From Cephalotus follicularis (taxonomy: Eukaryota > Streptophyta > Magnoliopsida > Oxalidales > Cephalotaceae), in the NCBI GenBank assembly GCA_001972305.1, contig BDDD01003378.1, positions 62,001 to 126,000 on the forward strand: a DNA stretch of 64,000 nt, in the 5' to 3' direction. Below, in pieces: positions 34,086 to 45,775 of this stretch (its first letter is position 1; each line of letters opens with the position of its first letter). The notes beneath the pieces were generated by a model that saw only the letters and a list, made by a program, of their open reading frames with translations, was not told the origin of the DNA and did not search any database. Made by a program: the position numbers and the translations under genes.

Positions 34086-35000
34086 AATTCTTAAGATTCC
34101 AAGAAACTCTCTTCGCATTGATCAGACCATTCGAACTTAACATTCTTCCGTGTCACCCTTGTAAGAGGGTTCGCAATGCGAGAGAAACTTTCAATGAACC
34201 TTCGGTAGTAGCCTATTGATCCAAGAAAACTTCATATTTCTGCTTCCAACATTGGTCTTTACCATTCTTTCATTGTCATAGTCTTATCAGGCACCATTAA
34301 AATACCTTCTCGTGACATCTCGTGACTTAAGATTGGCACTTACTGAACTTAGTATACAATTGTTCCCTCCTCAATGTTTGCAACACATTGGTCAAATGCT
34401 CTTTATGTTCCACTTGACTTTTGGAGTATATCAAAATGTCGTCAATCAAATTATCTCAAACTGGCCCAAAAATTGTTGAACACTCTCTTCATCAACTCCA
34501 TAAAAGCAGTTGGAGTATTTGTCAATCCAAATGACATTACCAAAACTCGAGGTGTCCGTATCTTGTCCGAATAGAAATTGTCGGTACATCCCACTTCTTC
34601 ACCTTTACTTGATGATAACCTCATTGAGGGTCGATCCTTAAGCATTCTTAAGCTGATCAAACAGATCGTCGATCCTTAGCGATCGATACAGAGTCTCATT
34701 GTCCCATCTTTCTCCTTTACACGCCCCACCGGTGCATCCCATGGTGATACACTTGGTCGGATAAGTCCTTTATTCAAAAAGCTCTTGTAACCGATTCTTC
34801 CATCCTTTCGACTCAGTCGACATCATACGATAAGGGCTCCTTGAAACTGGAGTCATTCCGGGTACTAAGTCCATTGCAAACTCTATCTCTTGATCAAGTG
34901 GTATGCCTGATATATCTTCGGGAAACAAATCCATAAAATTCTTAACCACATGAACATCTTTCATCTTCATCCTTTCTTACTTAGTGTTCACCACCTAAGC
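34086..35000 (-). pseudogene. Gypsy-B reverse transcriptase, decayed
   Basis: The minus strand gives VVKNFMDLFPEDISGIPLDQEIEFAMDLVPG with [11 protein letters not shown], the N-terminal gypsy RT signature. It continues with VLVMSFGLTNTPTAFMELMKRVF, then IDDILIYSK (catalytic Asp pair) followed by EHKEHL. After several stops come LGSIGYYRRFIESFSRIANPLTR and VKFEWSDQCEESF, the RT-RNase H connection. Many stops and frame changes are present, and sequence between the first and second blocks (about 34660-34770) is degraded. RNase H, integrase and chromodomain are missing. Confidence 0.85.
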
Positions 35001-35910
35001 AAGGTAACCTTTCTAGCAGCTTTTCAACAATCATCCAGCTTGGATTGCTGATATGAAACTTAGGGGTTTACTGACTTTTGGGCCCTGGTAAACAAACTCC
35101 GCTTGATTGGTTATCGAAACTTATCCTTTTTCCTTATACCAATCAACATAAACATGATTAGCCGAAAGCCAAATCCATGCTTGTCACAACGTCATTAGAA
35201 TCCTTTCACATCTTCAGCTTTCATGGCGTATGTACTAACTGATGCTCTGGGTTATTGAGCTCCATTCTCTCTTTCTCCATTAGACCTCTCTTTCTTGCTG
35301 TTGTAGCTAGAGGATTCACCTACCTTCATCTTTCCTTGTCCTTGGTCCTTTCGCTTTTGCTGGTATTTCGGATTATTGCATCCATCAACACCGCTTCGTA
35401 GGTTTGTGGATCCTACGCTATCAACAACCTTTGAGCGTTGGGGTCCAAACCCTTGCAAATCTTATTCGTTATTCTTTGCTCCGATGACACTATGTGAGCC
35501 GCATATCGAGACAACCTCACAACTTCACCTCGTACAGAGCTATTGATTCGGACTTACCTTCTTCCAATCGAAGAAAGTCCTCTTCCATCTTATCCTTCAT
35601 TGGCTGAGGAAAATATTTGTCCATAAATATTTCCTTAAACGTTTCCCCACGTCATCGCTTATAACTCCCGAAGTGTCTTCGTCATCTCGATCATGTCCCA
35701 CCATCGATATACTTCTCCTTCTATCTTGTCAAACGGAAACTCTTCCTTCTGATGATCCACGCAATCCAAGGCTCTGAAGATCTCTTCCTTTCCTTGGATC
35801 CATACTTCAGTCTCCATAGGATCTGTCACTCCGAAAAAGGCTTTCGGATGTTGTCTTGCAAACGGTTCTTCTTCGTTGACCGGCACGTTCCTTCTTCACC
35901 GCGACTTCAT
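35001..35910 (-). pseudogene. Gypsy-B gag and protease region, decayed
   Basis: From the right, the minus strand reads PVNEEEPFARQHPKAFFGVTDPMETEVWIQG and IFRALDCVDHQKEEFPFDKIEGEVYRWWDMI, a gypsy gag core, then a Lys/Gln/Ser-rich linker (YQQKRKDQGQGKMKVGESSSYNSK). The protease between 35000 and 35250 is too degraded to show its active site. A start-like ATG lies near 35910 but a stop follows after a few codons. The 35911-36248 interval is a short leader with no recognisable feature apart from a weak PBS-like GTATC beside the LTR. Confidence 0.75.
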
Positions 35911-36248
35911 CTTAAGTCGGTCATCTCTTTAACTTACGAGTTAGCCCTTAACCTTAGACGATTCTATTCAAGACCTTACAAAGAACTAACATCTACACCT
36001 CTTTGCACATGTCTTACATCCACTATTCATTTCTTACACAAAGCTCCTTCACAAATATTCTAGTCTTCATCGCTAGACTCGTCATCATCGGGTATCTCTT
36101 TTCAGATACGCCTTAACATCATTACCAAGTTTTCTCTAACTTCTCGTATAACTATTCCACTCATTCCCATATAAATCTCAAAAGAACTTTAAGACCTGTC
36201 ATAACTTCTACAAAGCATTCATCCCTTCTTACTAACTCCTATCGATAC

Positions 36249-38689
36249 TGTAACACCCCCGGACGGCGGGAGTCGTCACAGGGTCATATCATACATAACA
36301 TAACTTATAACTTAACAAATCATAAGTTTGCTTTATGAGTTAATAACAGCCAAAAACGTGGCAGTCTTATCAAAACAGTAATACTTAACCATTTAACATA
36401 TTAAGTAGTTACGGAAAATTCAAAACATAAATCAGTTCCAATTTAAAACATAAAACATAACATAATAACCCATGTTTCTAACCACTAATCATAACATAAG
36501 GATCACTCTCCTAAGGATCCAACATATAGGGTGGTCATCACTCAATCACACTTTCCCCCGTTACTCCTGAAAACCTGCCGCATGGAAACAAAAACGCGGC
36601 TGAGCAAACCTCAGTACGGATAAGGGAAAATAAAACAGTAAATGGTAATTAAAAAAAACAGTAATATTTCAATAAACTTCGTAACAGAAATCTTAAACAG
36701 TTACAACAGTTTAATCATATTCAAATGACAATTGCATATTTTTCGAAATAATTACGGAACAATTCAAAACGTTATAAATCGTAGTTCGTAAAACATACTG
36801 AGCCATATTCATATCACATATCATAAATTTTGGCAAGGGAGGCGCTAATTCCACATGCCCACTAGAATTGAAGTGTACGGCACTACACAAGTCAATTCTC
36901 ACATACACATGTCCGATCACACCTCGGACCACATATCTGAATTCACCTCGGATCACATACACTAGAATCGATTCATACGCCTCTATCATATATAGCGGAT
37001 CCACAAATCCACCTCATGTGATTTGTTCATACACTCAGAGAAGCCGTAGTCTAATCACACTGCTACGGAAGTGTCACGTCCCCGTGCCAGGCCCACGACG
37101 TGCCTATGGTACGCCCCATAGGTAGGTACAATACTCAGTATTTATTTCAAAAATAATTGATTTATCAAAATCAATTTAAAACACATAAAATATGTTCTTA
37201 CACCACATATTCAGAAAACCGCTCACAACGGTATCATTAAAACACATTTCTTTTACTAGATTAATCCTCACTGGATCGCAATCCAGTAGTTGTTCATTCA
37301 TTTCATAAAACATTTCTTATACTTTGAGTGACCAGCTCAGAGCATTCATAACACATTTCTTTTCATTTGAGTAATTAACTCAAATGCATTCATAAAACAT
37401 TTCTCTTCATTTGAATGCATTCATAAAATAATTTCATAAAATCTTCCTTAATACCTTGAGTGATCAGCTCAAAGCATTCATAAAACATCATTGTAAAACC
37501 TTTCTAAAACTGGTTTTCCATATATAAACCATGATTTCATTTCCTTTCACAATTCATAAAACATTTCTCATCACTTTGAGTAATTAAATAAAAAACCTTT
37601 AGAAAAAAGTTTTGCATAGATTTTCTAAAATAGATATTTATTATAGAAATAATCACTTTCATAGAAAACTCAAAACATAAAAGTTAAAGTAGACATCTCA
37701 ATGAATCTATTGTGATAAAAATCATAAAATTCCATTGAGAAATGAAGCTGCAATGAATTTTTAAAGTTGCAGTTTCCTTTTGAAAACTGGACCTGAGCAG
37801 TAGAAGAAAACAAGGCTTTTCATCAAGAATTCTATAGAATTTCGAGATTCATAAAACATAACAGTTAAAGCAGACATCTTAAGGTTTTCAAAACATTGAA
37901 CCATTCAAAATTTCATCAAGAAATGAGCAAGATATCAATAAAACTATCTGTTGCATAATTTGGAAGTAAAACAGAGGAAACTTAGACATAAATGGGTATA
38001 GAATTTCCTTACCTCACTTGATCTCCTTCTCTTCTTCTCTCCCACGAATTCTCCTCTCCAATATCAGCAGAAACCAACCCTTTGTTCAGCTAAGAATGCA
38101 CACATATATAAGGAGGGAGAGAAACTTGGAGGCCAAGCTTGCATGGTGTCATCCATGACCTCACCCATGTGAGCTTGCCTCCATGTGATTTAATTAAACC
38201 AATTCAGCTGATGCCACCTGCCCTTTTCTAGCAAAATATCATAAGTATTCCATCCCTTGCTTGACACGTATCCTACAATCCATTTAAATCCTCCGAAACA
38301 GGATAAAAAGCTAGAATTCTGCACCGGACACAGGGCAAAGCGTCGACTCTTTATCCCTAACTGTCGCCGGTCACGGGCTTATCCTGAGTTCTCCAACTTC
38401 TATCCCGACTAAAGCGCTGACGCTTTCCTACAAAGCGTCGCCACTTTAAGTCTCCTCCAGGTCAACATCAATACTTGATCTCAAAGCGTCGAAGCTAACA
38501 TTTGGAGCATCACCGAGCCCCTGCCCGCTGACCGGGCAGCGAGACCCCCCGTCCGCTCACCGGGGAGCGGAACCCCCGAACCCCCCGAGCGTAGGGTCAT
38601 ACTCTAGGTCCCTTGAAATATTCTCCAATTACACAATAGCAATCATCTTTTCATAATTAATATCTTTAATGGAAATTCGGGTCATTACA
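36249..38689 (-). mobile_element. Gypsy-B, right terminal LTR (5' LTR, 2441 bp)
   Basis: It starts TGTAACACCCCCGGACGG and ends TTCGGGTCATTACA. Right of it is TCCCC (38690-38694), equal to TCCCC left of 33450, so 33450-38689 is one insertion. It contains AACATAAAA/CATTCATAAAACATTTC low-complexity repeats (37290-37570), a GTCGAC array near its start on the minus strand, and a small GC-rich segment (38520-38590). The neighbouring GATAC on its left does not match TCCCC, so it is not a solo LTR. Confidence 0.8.
38335..38520. repeat. GTCGAC motif array in the Gypsy-B LTR
   Basis: AAAGCGTCGACTCTTT, CTGTCGCCGG, AAAGCGCTGACGCTTT, AAAGCGTCGCCACTTT and CAAAGCGTCGAAGC follow each other within 185 bp. 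Confidence 0.75.
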
Positions 38690-39228
38690 TCCCCCTTAAT
38701 ATGACATCTAATTTTCTTTCAATATGCAAAACAGAGATTTATGCAAATAATCTTATTTATCTCCCCCTAACCATAAACTCCCCCTTAATACAAACACATT
38801 CTTCTTTTTGAGAAGTATATATTATTATTAAGCACAATTTCTTATCTAACTCCCCCTTAGTATAAACTATCAATTTCTCCTTAAGTATAAAGCATTCTCC
38901 CCCTTTTTTGTTAGCATCAAAAAGAGTACTTCAACAAATTTGATACCATATGGACAAGCATAAAGGGATACCAATTTAAAGATAATTTTAAATTAGCATC
39001 AATTGTAAATGAATTTAATAAAAAATATTCAAAGAGGGTAATTCATCATATCCTTACACAAAAACCAACTGAAAAATTGAGAGATACCAATTGAAAATTA
39101 AAGATTAAATCAATGAGAGCATTATTTTATAAAAACATTACCTCCCCCTTAACAAAAGCTTTCTTCCCCCTAACTTATGTACTTGAGCATTTTGAATTTA
39201 ACTCCAAGTTCACCTACAAAAATAGAGT
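38690..39228 (-). other. SIRE-like element, 3' non-coding region with many polypurine-like tracts (part 2)
   Basis: Seven or more CTCCCCCTTA or CTCCCCCTTTTTT words on the plus strand (near 38690, 38760, 38780, 38850, 38900, 39140 and 39165) are AAGGGGGAG tracts on the element's own strand. They extend from the end of gag to the Gypsy-B insertion. There is no pol sequence. Repeated purine tracts in the 3' region are a known trait of SIRE/Maximus elements. Confidence 0.8.
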
Positions 39229-40944
39229 TTAAGCTTTTGGTACCCATTTGAACTTGGGTCCTTGCAAGTTAGTCACAAAAGTTCCTTTAGGAACCCAAAC
39301 TTTTCTAGTTTTAACAGGACAAGAATTCTTTTTATGGAAGCATGAAGTAGAAACATGTTCTAATCTACCACAACAGTTACAAACAATTTTAGGCTCATTC
39401 TTTTTAACAAAGAAATTTTTAAAATGTTTGACGTTTTTCATTTCTTTGTAGCCTAAACCGGCTTTATCAAACACGCATCTTTGAAGTCCTAAAAGATTGT
39501 CCAATTTAGCACTACTATTTGAAAAAGTAGAAAAATATTTCTTCAAAGCATCAATCTCAATTTTTAGCTTTTTATTTTCTTCCATTGAATCATTTGATAA
39601 TTTTGAAGAAACATTTAACACTTCAATCTCATTCATATAAAAGCTATTTTTATTTTGTAGATAATCAATTTCATTTAAGAATTTGTTATTTTCATTCTTT
39701 CGATTTTCAATTTCTTTTGTCATGGATATAGCATTTTTCTTTAGGGATTTGTTCTTTAAACAAACATTTTCATATTCAACATACAATTTCTCATAAGCAT
39801 TTTGCAATTCATCAAAAGAAAATTGTACCTCATTATCACTTTCTTCTTCACTTGCATCTTCTTCCATAGTGTCACTTTCGGTTTCTTCATGTGCCATGAG
39901 AGCAAGATTTACTACTTCTTCATCACTTTCACTTTCTTCGGAGCTTGAGGGATCGCTATCATCCCAAGTGGTTACCATTGCTTTCTTCTTCTTGGAATGC
40001 TCATTCTTCTTCTTGAATTTCTGTTTGTTGAATTTCTCTTTCTTCTTAAGATTCGGGCACTCGTTTTTGAAATGACCCGGCTTTTTGCATTCATAGCAAG
40101 TCGGTTCTTCCTTTTTGCTCGATTCTTCATCTTGAGGGAATTTCTTTTTGAAGGCCCTTTTACCTTTTTGACTCTTGAGGAACTTCTTGAATTGTTTGGA
40201 AATTAGAACAATATCATCATCCTCATCACTCTCACTTTCTTCCCTCGAGACTCTTAAAGCTATCGTCTTCTTCTTTTTGGCATGCACATGCTCATGATTT
40301 TTCATTGTCGTCTCATGCGTCATCAATGAGCCAATGAGTTGTTCAAGCGGAAGTGTTGAGAGATCCTTAGCTTCCTCAATAGCCGTTACCTTTGGAGTCC
40401 AACTTTTTGGCAAGCACCTTAAAATTTTTCTAACAAGTTCTTGGTTAGAATCATATTTGCCAAGATTTTTAAGAGAATTAACAATTGTAGTAAAACGAGT
40501 AAACATGTCACTTATACATTCATCATTATGCATCATAAACAATTCATACTCATGTACAAGCATGCTAATCTTAGATTATTTTACTTGGTTCGTGCCTTCA
40601 TACATAACTTCTAATAAATCCCACATTTCTTTAGCCGTGTCACATGAATAAATGCGATTAAACTCATTTGGTCCAACGGCACAAAATAAAACATGTTTAG
40701 CTTTTGAGTTTAATTGAAGCATCCTAAAATCATTACCATTATACTTATTTTTGGGTTTAATTGATTCTAGTCCTTCTATCGTTCTCATGGGAATTCTAGG
40801 ACCATTAACAATAATATGCAACAATTGATAGTCTAGGGATTATAGAAAAATTGTCATTCTAGTTTTCTAAAAACTATAATTGTTTCCGTCAAAAAAAGGT
40901 GGTCTAGAAATGGAGGAACCTTCCAATCCTATGTTTAGATTCAT
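39229..40944 (-). pseudogene. SIRE-type gag, about 570 codons, two in-frame stops plus one lost codon
   Basis: The minus-strand ATG at 40942-40944 begins MNLNIGLEGSS and PPFFDGNNYSF, the normal N-terminus of SIRE gag, although the Trp usually following is a stop. A second stop precedes SLDYQL and a third precedes SKISMLVHEYELF (about 40572). The long segment 39229-40563 (444 codons) is open. It has the UBN2 capsid region, an acidic/basic stretch, a CCHC knuckle (CYECKKPGHFKNEC), a Ser/Glu-rich block, a long Asn/Lys/Glu-rich coiled-coil-like region, a second CCHC-like motif (CNCCGRLEHVSTSC) and the terminal KFKWVPKA. Length and order fit SIRE/Maximus. No protease, integrase or RT follows. Confidence 0.9.
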
Positions 40945-40991
40945 TTGGGTGGATCTTTATATTTCTAAAAATTAAGAATTATGAAATAACC

Positions 40992-41003
40992 GCTCTGATA
41001 CCA
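40992..41003 (-). promoter_or_regulatory. Primer-binding site of the SIRE-like element
   Basis: Minus strand TGGTATCAGAGC is a perfect initiator-Met primer match, two bases from the LTR. Confidence 0.92.
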
Positions 41004-41005
41004 AC

Positions 41006-42083
41006 TGAAAAACCTCTATGACAACCTTAAACTAAAGAGATATTGTTTGCGGAAATAACAAAATGAACAATAAAGCTAAACAATCATACAAGAACAAATA
41101 AAACAAATGTAAGCAAAGAGAAAATTGATAGAGCGAGTGCAAACGAATTTATAGTGGTTCGGCAAAATCCGTGCCTACGTCCACTTTCTCAAGAACCCCT
41201 TGAGATTCCACTAGAGACCACTAGCAACCTTTGATTTTGGCTTATGGGTGCAAATCAAAGAAAACCACCTTACACTTGATTTTGGATTTCGGGTGCAAAT
41301 CAACTAAACACATTACAAGGGTTCACTCCCCTCTTCACAAAGAAAGATTTGTAATAAAGTTTTGTGTTTACAAATTAACCTCTTAAAGGTTTGATATGAA
41401 AGTGTTTGACCGACAAGCTTTGAATGATTTGAATGTTGAAGATGTTAAGCTCTTGTTCCTAGATTGTGCAAAAGTCCTTTTGATCTTTATTCTTGGCTTC
41501 TATTTATTGTATATTTAAGTTTCTAGTCGTTGTGGAGCTAATAGAGCCATTGGAGAAGCATTGGAACTTGTTGTGTTTGAAACGACCCTCAAAAAGTGGT
41601 CCAGTTAATTTCTGCCCATGCCCAAAGCGTCACCGGAATAACACTAAGCGTCGACGCTTATGTTACCGTTATGTGTATGAATTTGAAATTCTCGCTCAGA
41701 CCATTAGCGCTTTGATCTGGGTATCGACTGTTTGACATAAAGCGCTGACGCTTTCCCTTGAGTGTCACCGCTTTGAGTTCTTCAATTGATTTTGCAAGTC
41801 ACTGTTTTTAACTGCAGATACAAGGGGCTGACGCGTTGGTCCAAACCGCTGACACTTTCCATTAGACCGTCGGTGCTTTGACCAGTTCATATCAACTACT
41901 GAGGCTTTGTCCAGTGCTCACGTCGGTTTACACTCAAAGCGTTGGCGCTGTGATTCCAACCGTCGGCGCTTTGAACATTTTCTGCACTACTTTATTTTGT
42001 TTATCTTTTCTTGCACAAAAAGTAACAATGTTAAATGCAAATTTGTAATCGTTAAAACTCAGGATTGAGACTAAAAGTTAACA
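41006..42083 (-). mobile_element. SIRE-like element, 5' LTR (right copy, 1078 bp)
   Basis: It is the same as the left LTR except for scattered substitutions and small indels, roughly 93-95% identity by eye. It starts TGAAAAACCTC and ends GTTAACA. A GTCGAC array lies at 41625-41972. The Copia-2 protein resumes directly after it. Confidence 0.92.
41625..41972. repeat. GTCGAC motif array in the right SIRE-like LTR
   Basis: Counterpart of 32857-33205: CAAAGCGTCACCGG, TAAGCGTCGACGCTTA, AAAGCGCTGACGCTTT and further GTCGG words. Comparing the two shows substitutions concentrated at CpG positions, for example GTCGCC against GTCACC. Confidence 0.82.
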
Positions 42084-43479
42084 ATTTGAATCCCTTTTAT
42101 TTTTTTGAGAACTTAATTTGGAACAATGTTAGTGTTTGGAACATTTATAAATTGGGCTTGGAGCTTCATTTTGATGTTAATGGTTGTTCTCTTTTGTCTA
42201 GTGACAAAGAATTAATATGTGCTAGGTGCATTGATAATGGGATTTATATTTTAAATACCAATCACAATATGGCATTGTCAATTGAGTAAGGAACTAATAA
42301 TAAAAGACAGAGAGAATAATGAGATTAAGTGGCATTGCATATTAGGTCATCCTAGTGAGGCAAGGATGTCAAAGTTGGTTAAGGATGGTCTATTAGATAT
42401 CCATGACTTGAAGTCATTTCCAACATGTGAATCTTGTCTGCTTGAAAAAATGACCAAATCTCCCTTCTCCGGTCAAAGAGAGAGGGCGGTGGATATATTG
42501 GGTCTAGTCCACACTGACGCCTGCGGACCTTTGTCAGTCAGTGTTTGAGGGGGATATCTTTACTTCATTACTTTTACCGATGATTTATCTCGATATGGGT
42601 ATGTGTTTCTGATGAAACACAAGTCAGATTTTTTTGAAAGGCTCAAGGAATTTAGACATGAGGTAGGGAAGCAAACAGGTATGCCATTAAAACACTGTGG
42701 TCGGACCGAGGGGGCGAGTACCTGTGTGCCGAATTCCAAGATTATCTTAGAGATAATGGAATTCTCTCTCAGTGGATACCTCCAGGAATAGCACAACATA
42801 ATGGTGTGTCCGAACGGAGAAATCAGACCTTAATGAATATGATCCGGTCCATGATGTCTTTTACACATCTCCCTTCCTCCTTTTGGGGTCATCCGCTGGA
42901 GACGACGGCATATATCCTAAACCGGATTCCTTCGAAATCCGTTCCCTCCAACCCTTATCAGGTGTTTAAAGGGAAGAAACACAGCCTAAACCATTTAGAG
43001 GTTTGGGGCTGTCCGGCTTATGTTAGAAGGTTGGAACCTAGTATGCTGGAGGCATGATCTGATCGGTGTCGGTTTGTTGGGTATCCCAAAGAATCAATGG
43101 GATAAAATTTCTACCATCCCAGCGAACAAAGGATTTTTGTTTTACGTAATGCTGTTTTTTTGGAGAAGGAATTCTTACTTGCAGGAAGCAATAGGAGTAA
43201 AGTGGAACTCGAGGAGTTACCACCCGGAGAAATACCACAAACGGAAAGGAATTATAGGCTGGTACCTCTAGGGACACAACTGGGATTAAATCTCAGCATG
43301 AGATTGGATCTCATTCAGGCAGTCCTCTTTTGAGGAGATCAGGTAGAGTTTCAACAGCGGCCGAGAGATATGGTTTTCTTGTCGAAGGCACTGATGAACC
43401 CAACATCATCGAGGATGATGAGCCTGTCAGCTATCAGGAAGTAGTGCAGAGCACTGAATCCGATGAATGACTAGGAGCC
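42084..43479 (+). pseudogene. Copia-2 integrase region, decayed
   Basis: It resumes after the SIRE-like insertion with YFFENLIWNNVSVWNIYKLGL and ICARCIDNGIYILNT, then the pre-integrase block KWHCILGHPSEARMS and FPTCESCLLEKMTKSPF. The core starts LVHTDACGPLSVSV, a stop at 42546-42548, then GGYLYFITFTDDLSRYGYVFL. After a frameshift near 42690 come LWSDRGGEYLCAEFQDYL, QHNGVSERRNQTLM and SFWGHPLETTAYILNRIPSK to WGCPAYVRRLEPSMLEA, and further frame changes before RT. The catalytic Asp residues of the integrase core are visible. Several stops and shifts inactivate it. Confidence 0.88.
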
Positions 43480-43745
43480 ATGAAATCCGAGATAGATTCC
43501 ATGTATGCTAACCAAGTTTGGAACTTGGTTGTTGCTCCCGAAGGTATAATACCTATCGATTGTAAATGGATCTTCAAGAAGAAGATCGGCACAGATGGAA
43601 AGATTGAGACATACAAAGCGCGATTGGTGGCTAAAGGGCATAGACAACGACATGGTGTTGATTATACCAACACTTTCTCACCAGTTGCGATGCTCAAACC
43701 TATTCAGATATTGCTTGACATTGCCTCTAATTACGATTATGAGAC
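43480..43745 (+). pseudogene. Copia-2 reverse transcriptase, N-terminal part
   Basis: The open segment reads MKSEIDSMYANQVWNLVVAPEG, CKWIFKKKIG, YKARLVAKGHRQRHGVDYTNTFSPVAM and ILLDIASNYDYE, then is cut by Copia-3. The reading continues at 61113. The target GAGAT of that insertion is seen as GAGAC at 43741-43745. Confidence 0.9.
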
Positions 43746-45305
43746 TAAAAGAATAAAACTGAGTTTATAGTCATTTTAGACATTAGTTGCATGGACTGTT
43801 CAACTTTAATTTTCATTAAAGTGGCTCAAAACAAAAAACATCCATTATCTAACACCACAAACGAATACAACAACCTAGGATCGCTAATCAACAACCCATT
43901 TAAACAAACAGTTATATATATATATATAGAGAGAAGGATAGAGTTTTATACCAAGCAACCAACTCCTTCCTTCAAGTATCCGTTCTGAGACTTGAAGCTT
44001 TCACTCATGAACGAACAGCAGCAAAATAACAAACAAACCAAAACCTATATTTATAATGCTAGACTAGGATCAATATAGGGAATGTAATGCTCAATGAAAG
44101 CAGTACACCACCTATAGAAATCAAGTTGCGGTGTGTTTTGGTATATTTTCTCTTCTCTTTGTTTTTGTTCTCTAAGAACCAAAAACCAGAAGTTCTCTCC
44201 TTGGGTTTTCAATGTCCAGGTTCTTCAAAAACAACCCAGCCCCTTATACATGTTTTTTAACTTCCCTCTCCTTATCCCCAGAGTTTGATCCACAATTATT
44301 GGATGATAATAACAGCCAAACATGTTATCAGGATTTCATTCAATTTGAATGCAAATCCCTTTTCCATTTTGTCACCATGACATATTGAATGGATAAGATA
44401 AGACATATGTCATTTTTAACGAGTTATATTTTGTTGCTACTTATCATATTGGTTGTCTAACAACCAACACGTTGATCACATGCAGCAGACTATGAGGAGA
44501 GAGATAAATAATAAATTTCACACCATGTTCCCAAAATAACAGTATCGACCCTTAGGTCGTGACAATCAACATATATTCAGCTTATATAAATTTACGAAAA
44601 ATTAAAAACTTTCCAAACATATAATATATCTTGCGGAAGCATTTAATAATAAGCCGAAATTAAACAAGTAACATGCATCCCATACTACATGTTACTTAAT
44701 TGTTCAACAACAGTATAATATCCCATAGTTAATTGCCCATAAAACGGAGCATGACCAAAACATTATCCATCCGTTCCAGTAATCCAAATCAAACACCTCG
44801 CAATACAATATCCAATTGAGTACAATAATCCGTTATACAAAATAACGATATCCAATTTAACAATACATAAAGGAAGAACTCAATCTTCTCTTCAATCCTC
44901 CAAGCGTATGTGATACCAATCCCACTGCATCAATCTGAAATTGTGGAGGGTTATCCTTTGTCCTCACTCGGCTAAGTAGAGAAAAATATAAAAGTACTTT
45001 GGGGACGGCGATAACAGATGTCATGAAATGAATGCAGTCATGATGCAATACACAATATATATACATATATATGTATCTAACAATAGGCAAACAACCATGC
45101 CACACAATCCACGTGTATCGAGGCTAACCGGCCCCAAGGCTAGGAAAGCTTGACCACTCAATGATGTTAACCAGCCAAGGCAAGGAAGACACGAGGGCTG
45201 ACCGTCCAAGACTAAGAACAACGTCCCACAAACAAACAAGCCAACCCGGCCCCGAGCTAGGAAAAGCGGGCGGGTTATCCGTCCCATGGTGCTAGGGTCA
45301 AACAA

Positions 45306-45625
45306 AAAATACATTTTCAAGTAGTTATATGTAATGACGCTTGAAATACCACATTTTACACAAATGTGATCCAAAATACATTTTCAAGTAGTTATATGTA
45401 ATAACGCTTGAAATACCACATTTTACCCAAATGTGAACCAAAATACATTTTCAAGTAGTTATATATAATAACGCTTGAAATACCACATTGTACACAAATG
45501 TGATCCAAAATACATTTTCAAGTAGTTATATGTAATAACGCTTGAAATACTACATTTATTCAAAATGCTATCCGAAATCTGTTTTCAAGTAGCTATATAT
45601 AATAATGCTTGAAATACATTTATAT
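45306..45625. repeat. 67-bp tandem repeat with internal hairpins
   Basis: ACATTTTCAAGTAG starts at 45311, 45378, 45445 and 45512, with a diverged fifth copy near 45580. Each unit contains TTTCAAG...CTTGAAA and CACATTT...AAATGTG inverted arms. Confidence 0.92.
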
Positions 45626-45775
45626 ATATATATTTGTTGAATATATATAAAACAAATCCTTTTCAAGTAAATTATATACCATAAAATACTTGCCATACAT
45701 ATTTACTCAAATATGTCACAATCCATAGCCATATGCAAGCAAACATATGCTCAAAATGTAGACAAACCCTTTTTT

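Noticed and set aside
36249..38689. An independent solo LTR
   Set aside because: Its immediate flanks (GATAC and TCCCC) do not match, whereas TCCCC matches the flank of 33450, so it is the right terminal LTR of Gypsy-B.
39248..40651. Plus-strand open frames opposite SIRE gag
   Set aside because: They are antisense shadows of the A/G-rich gag coding strand.
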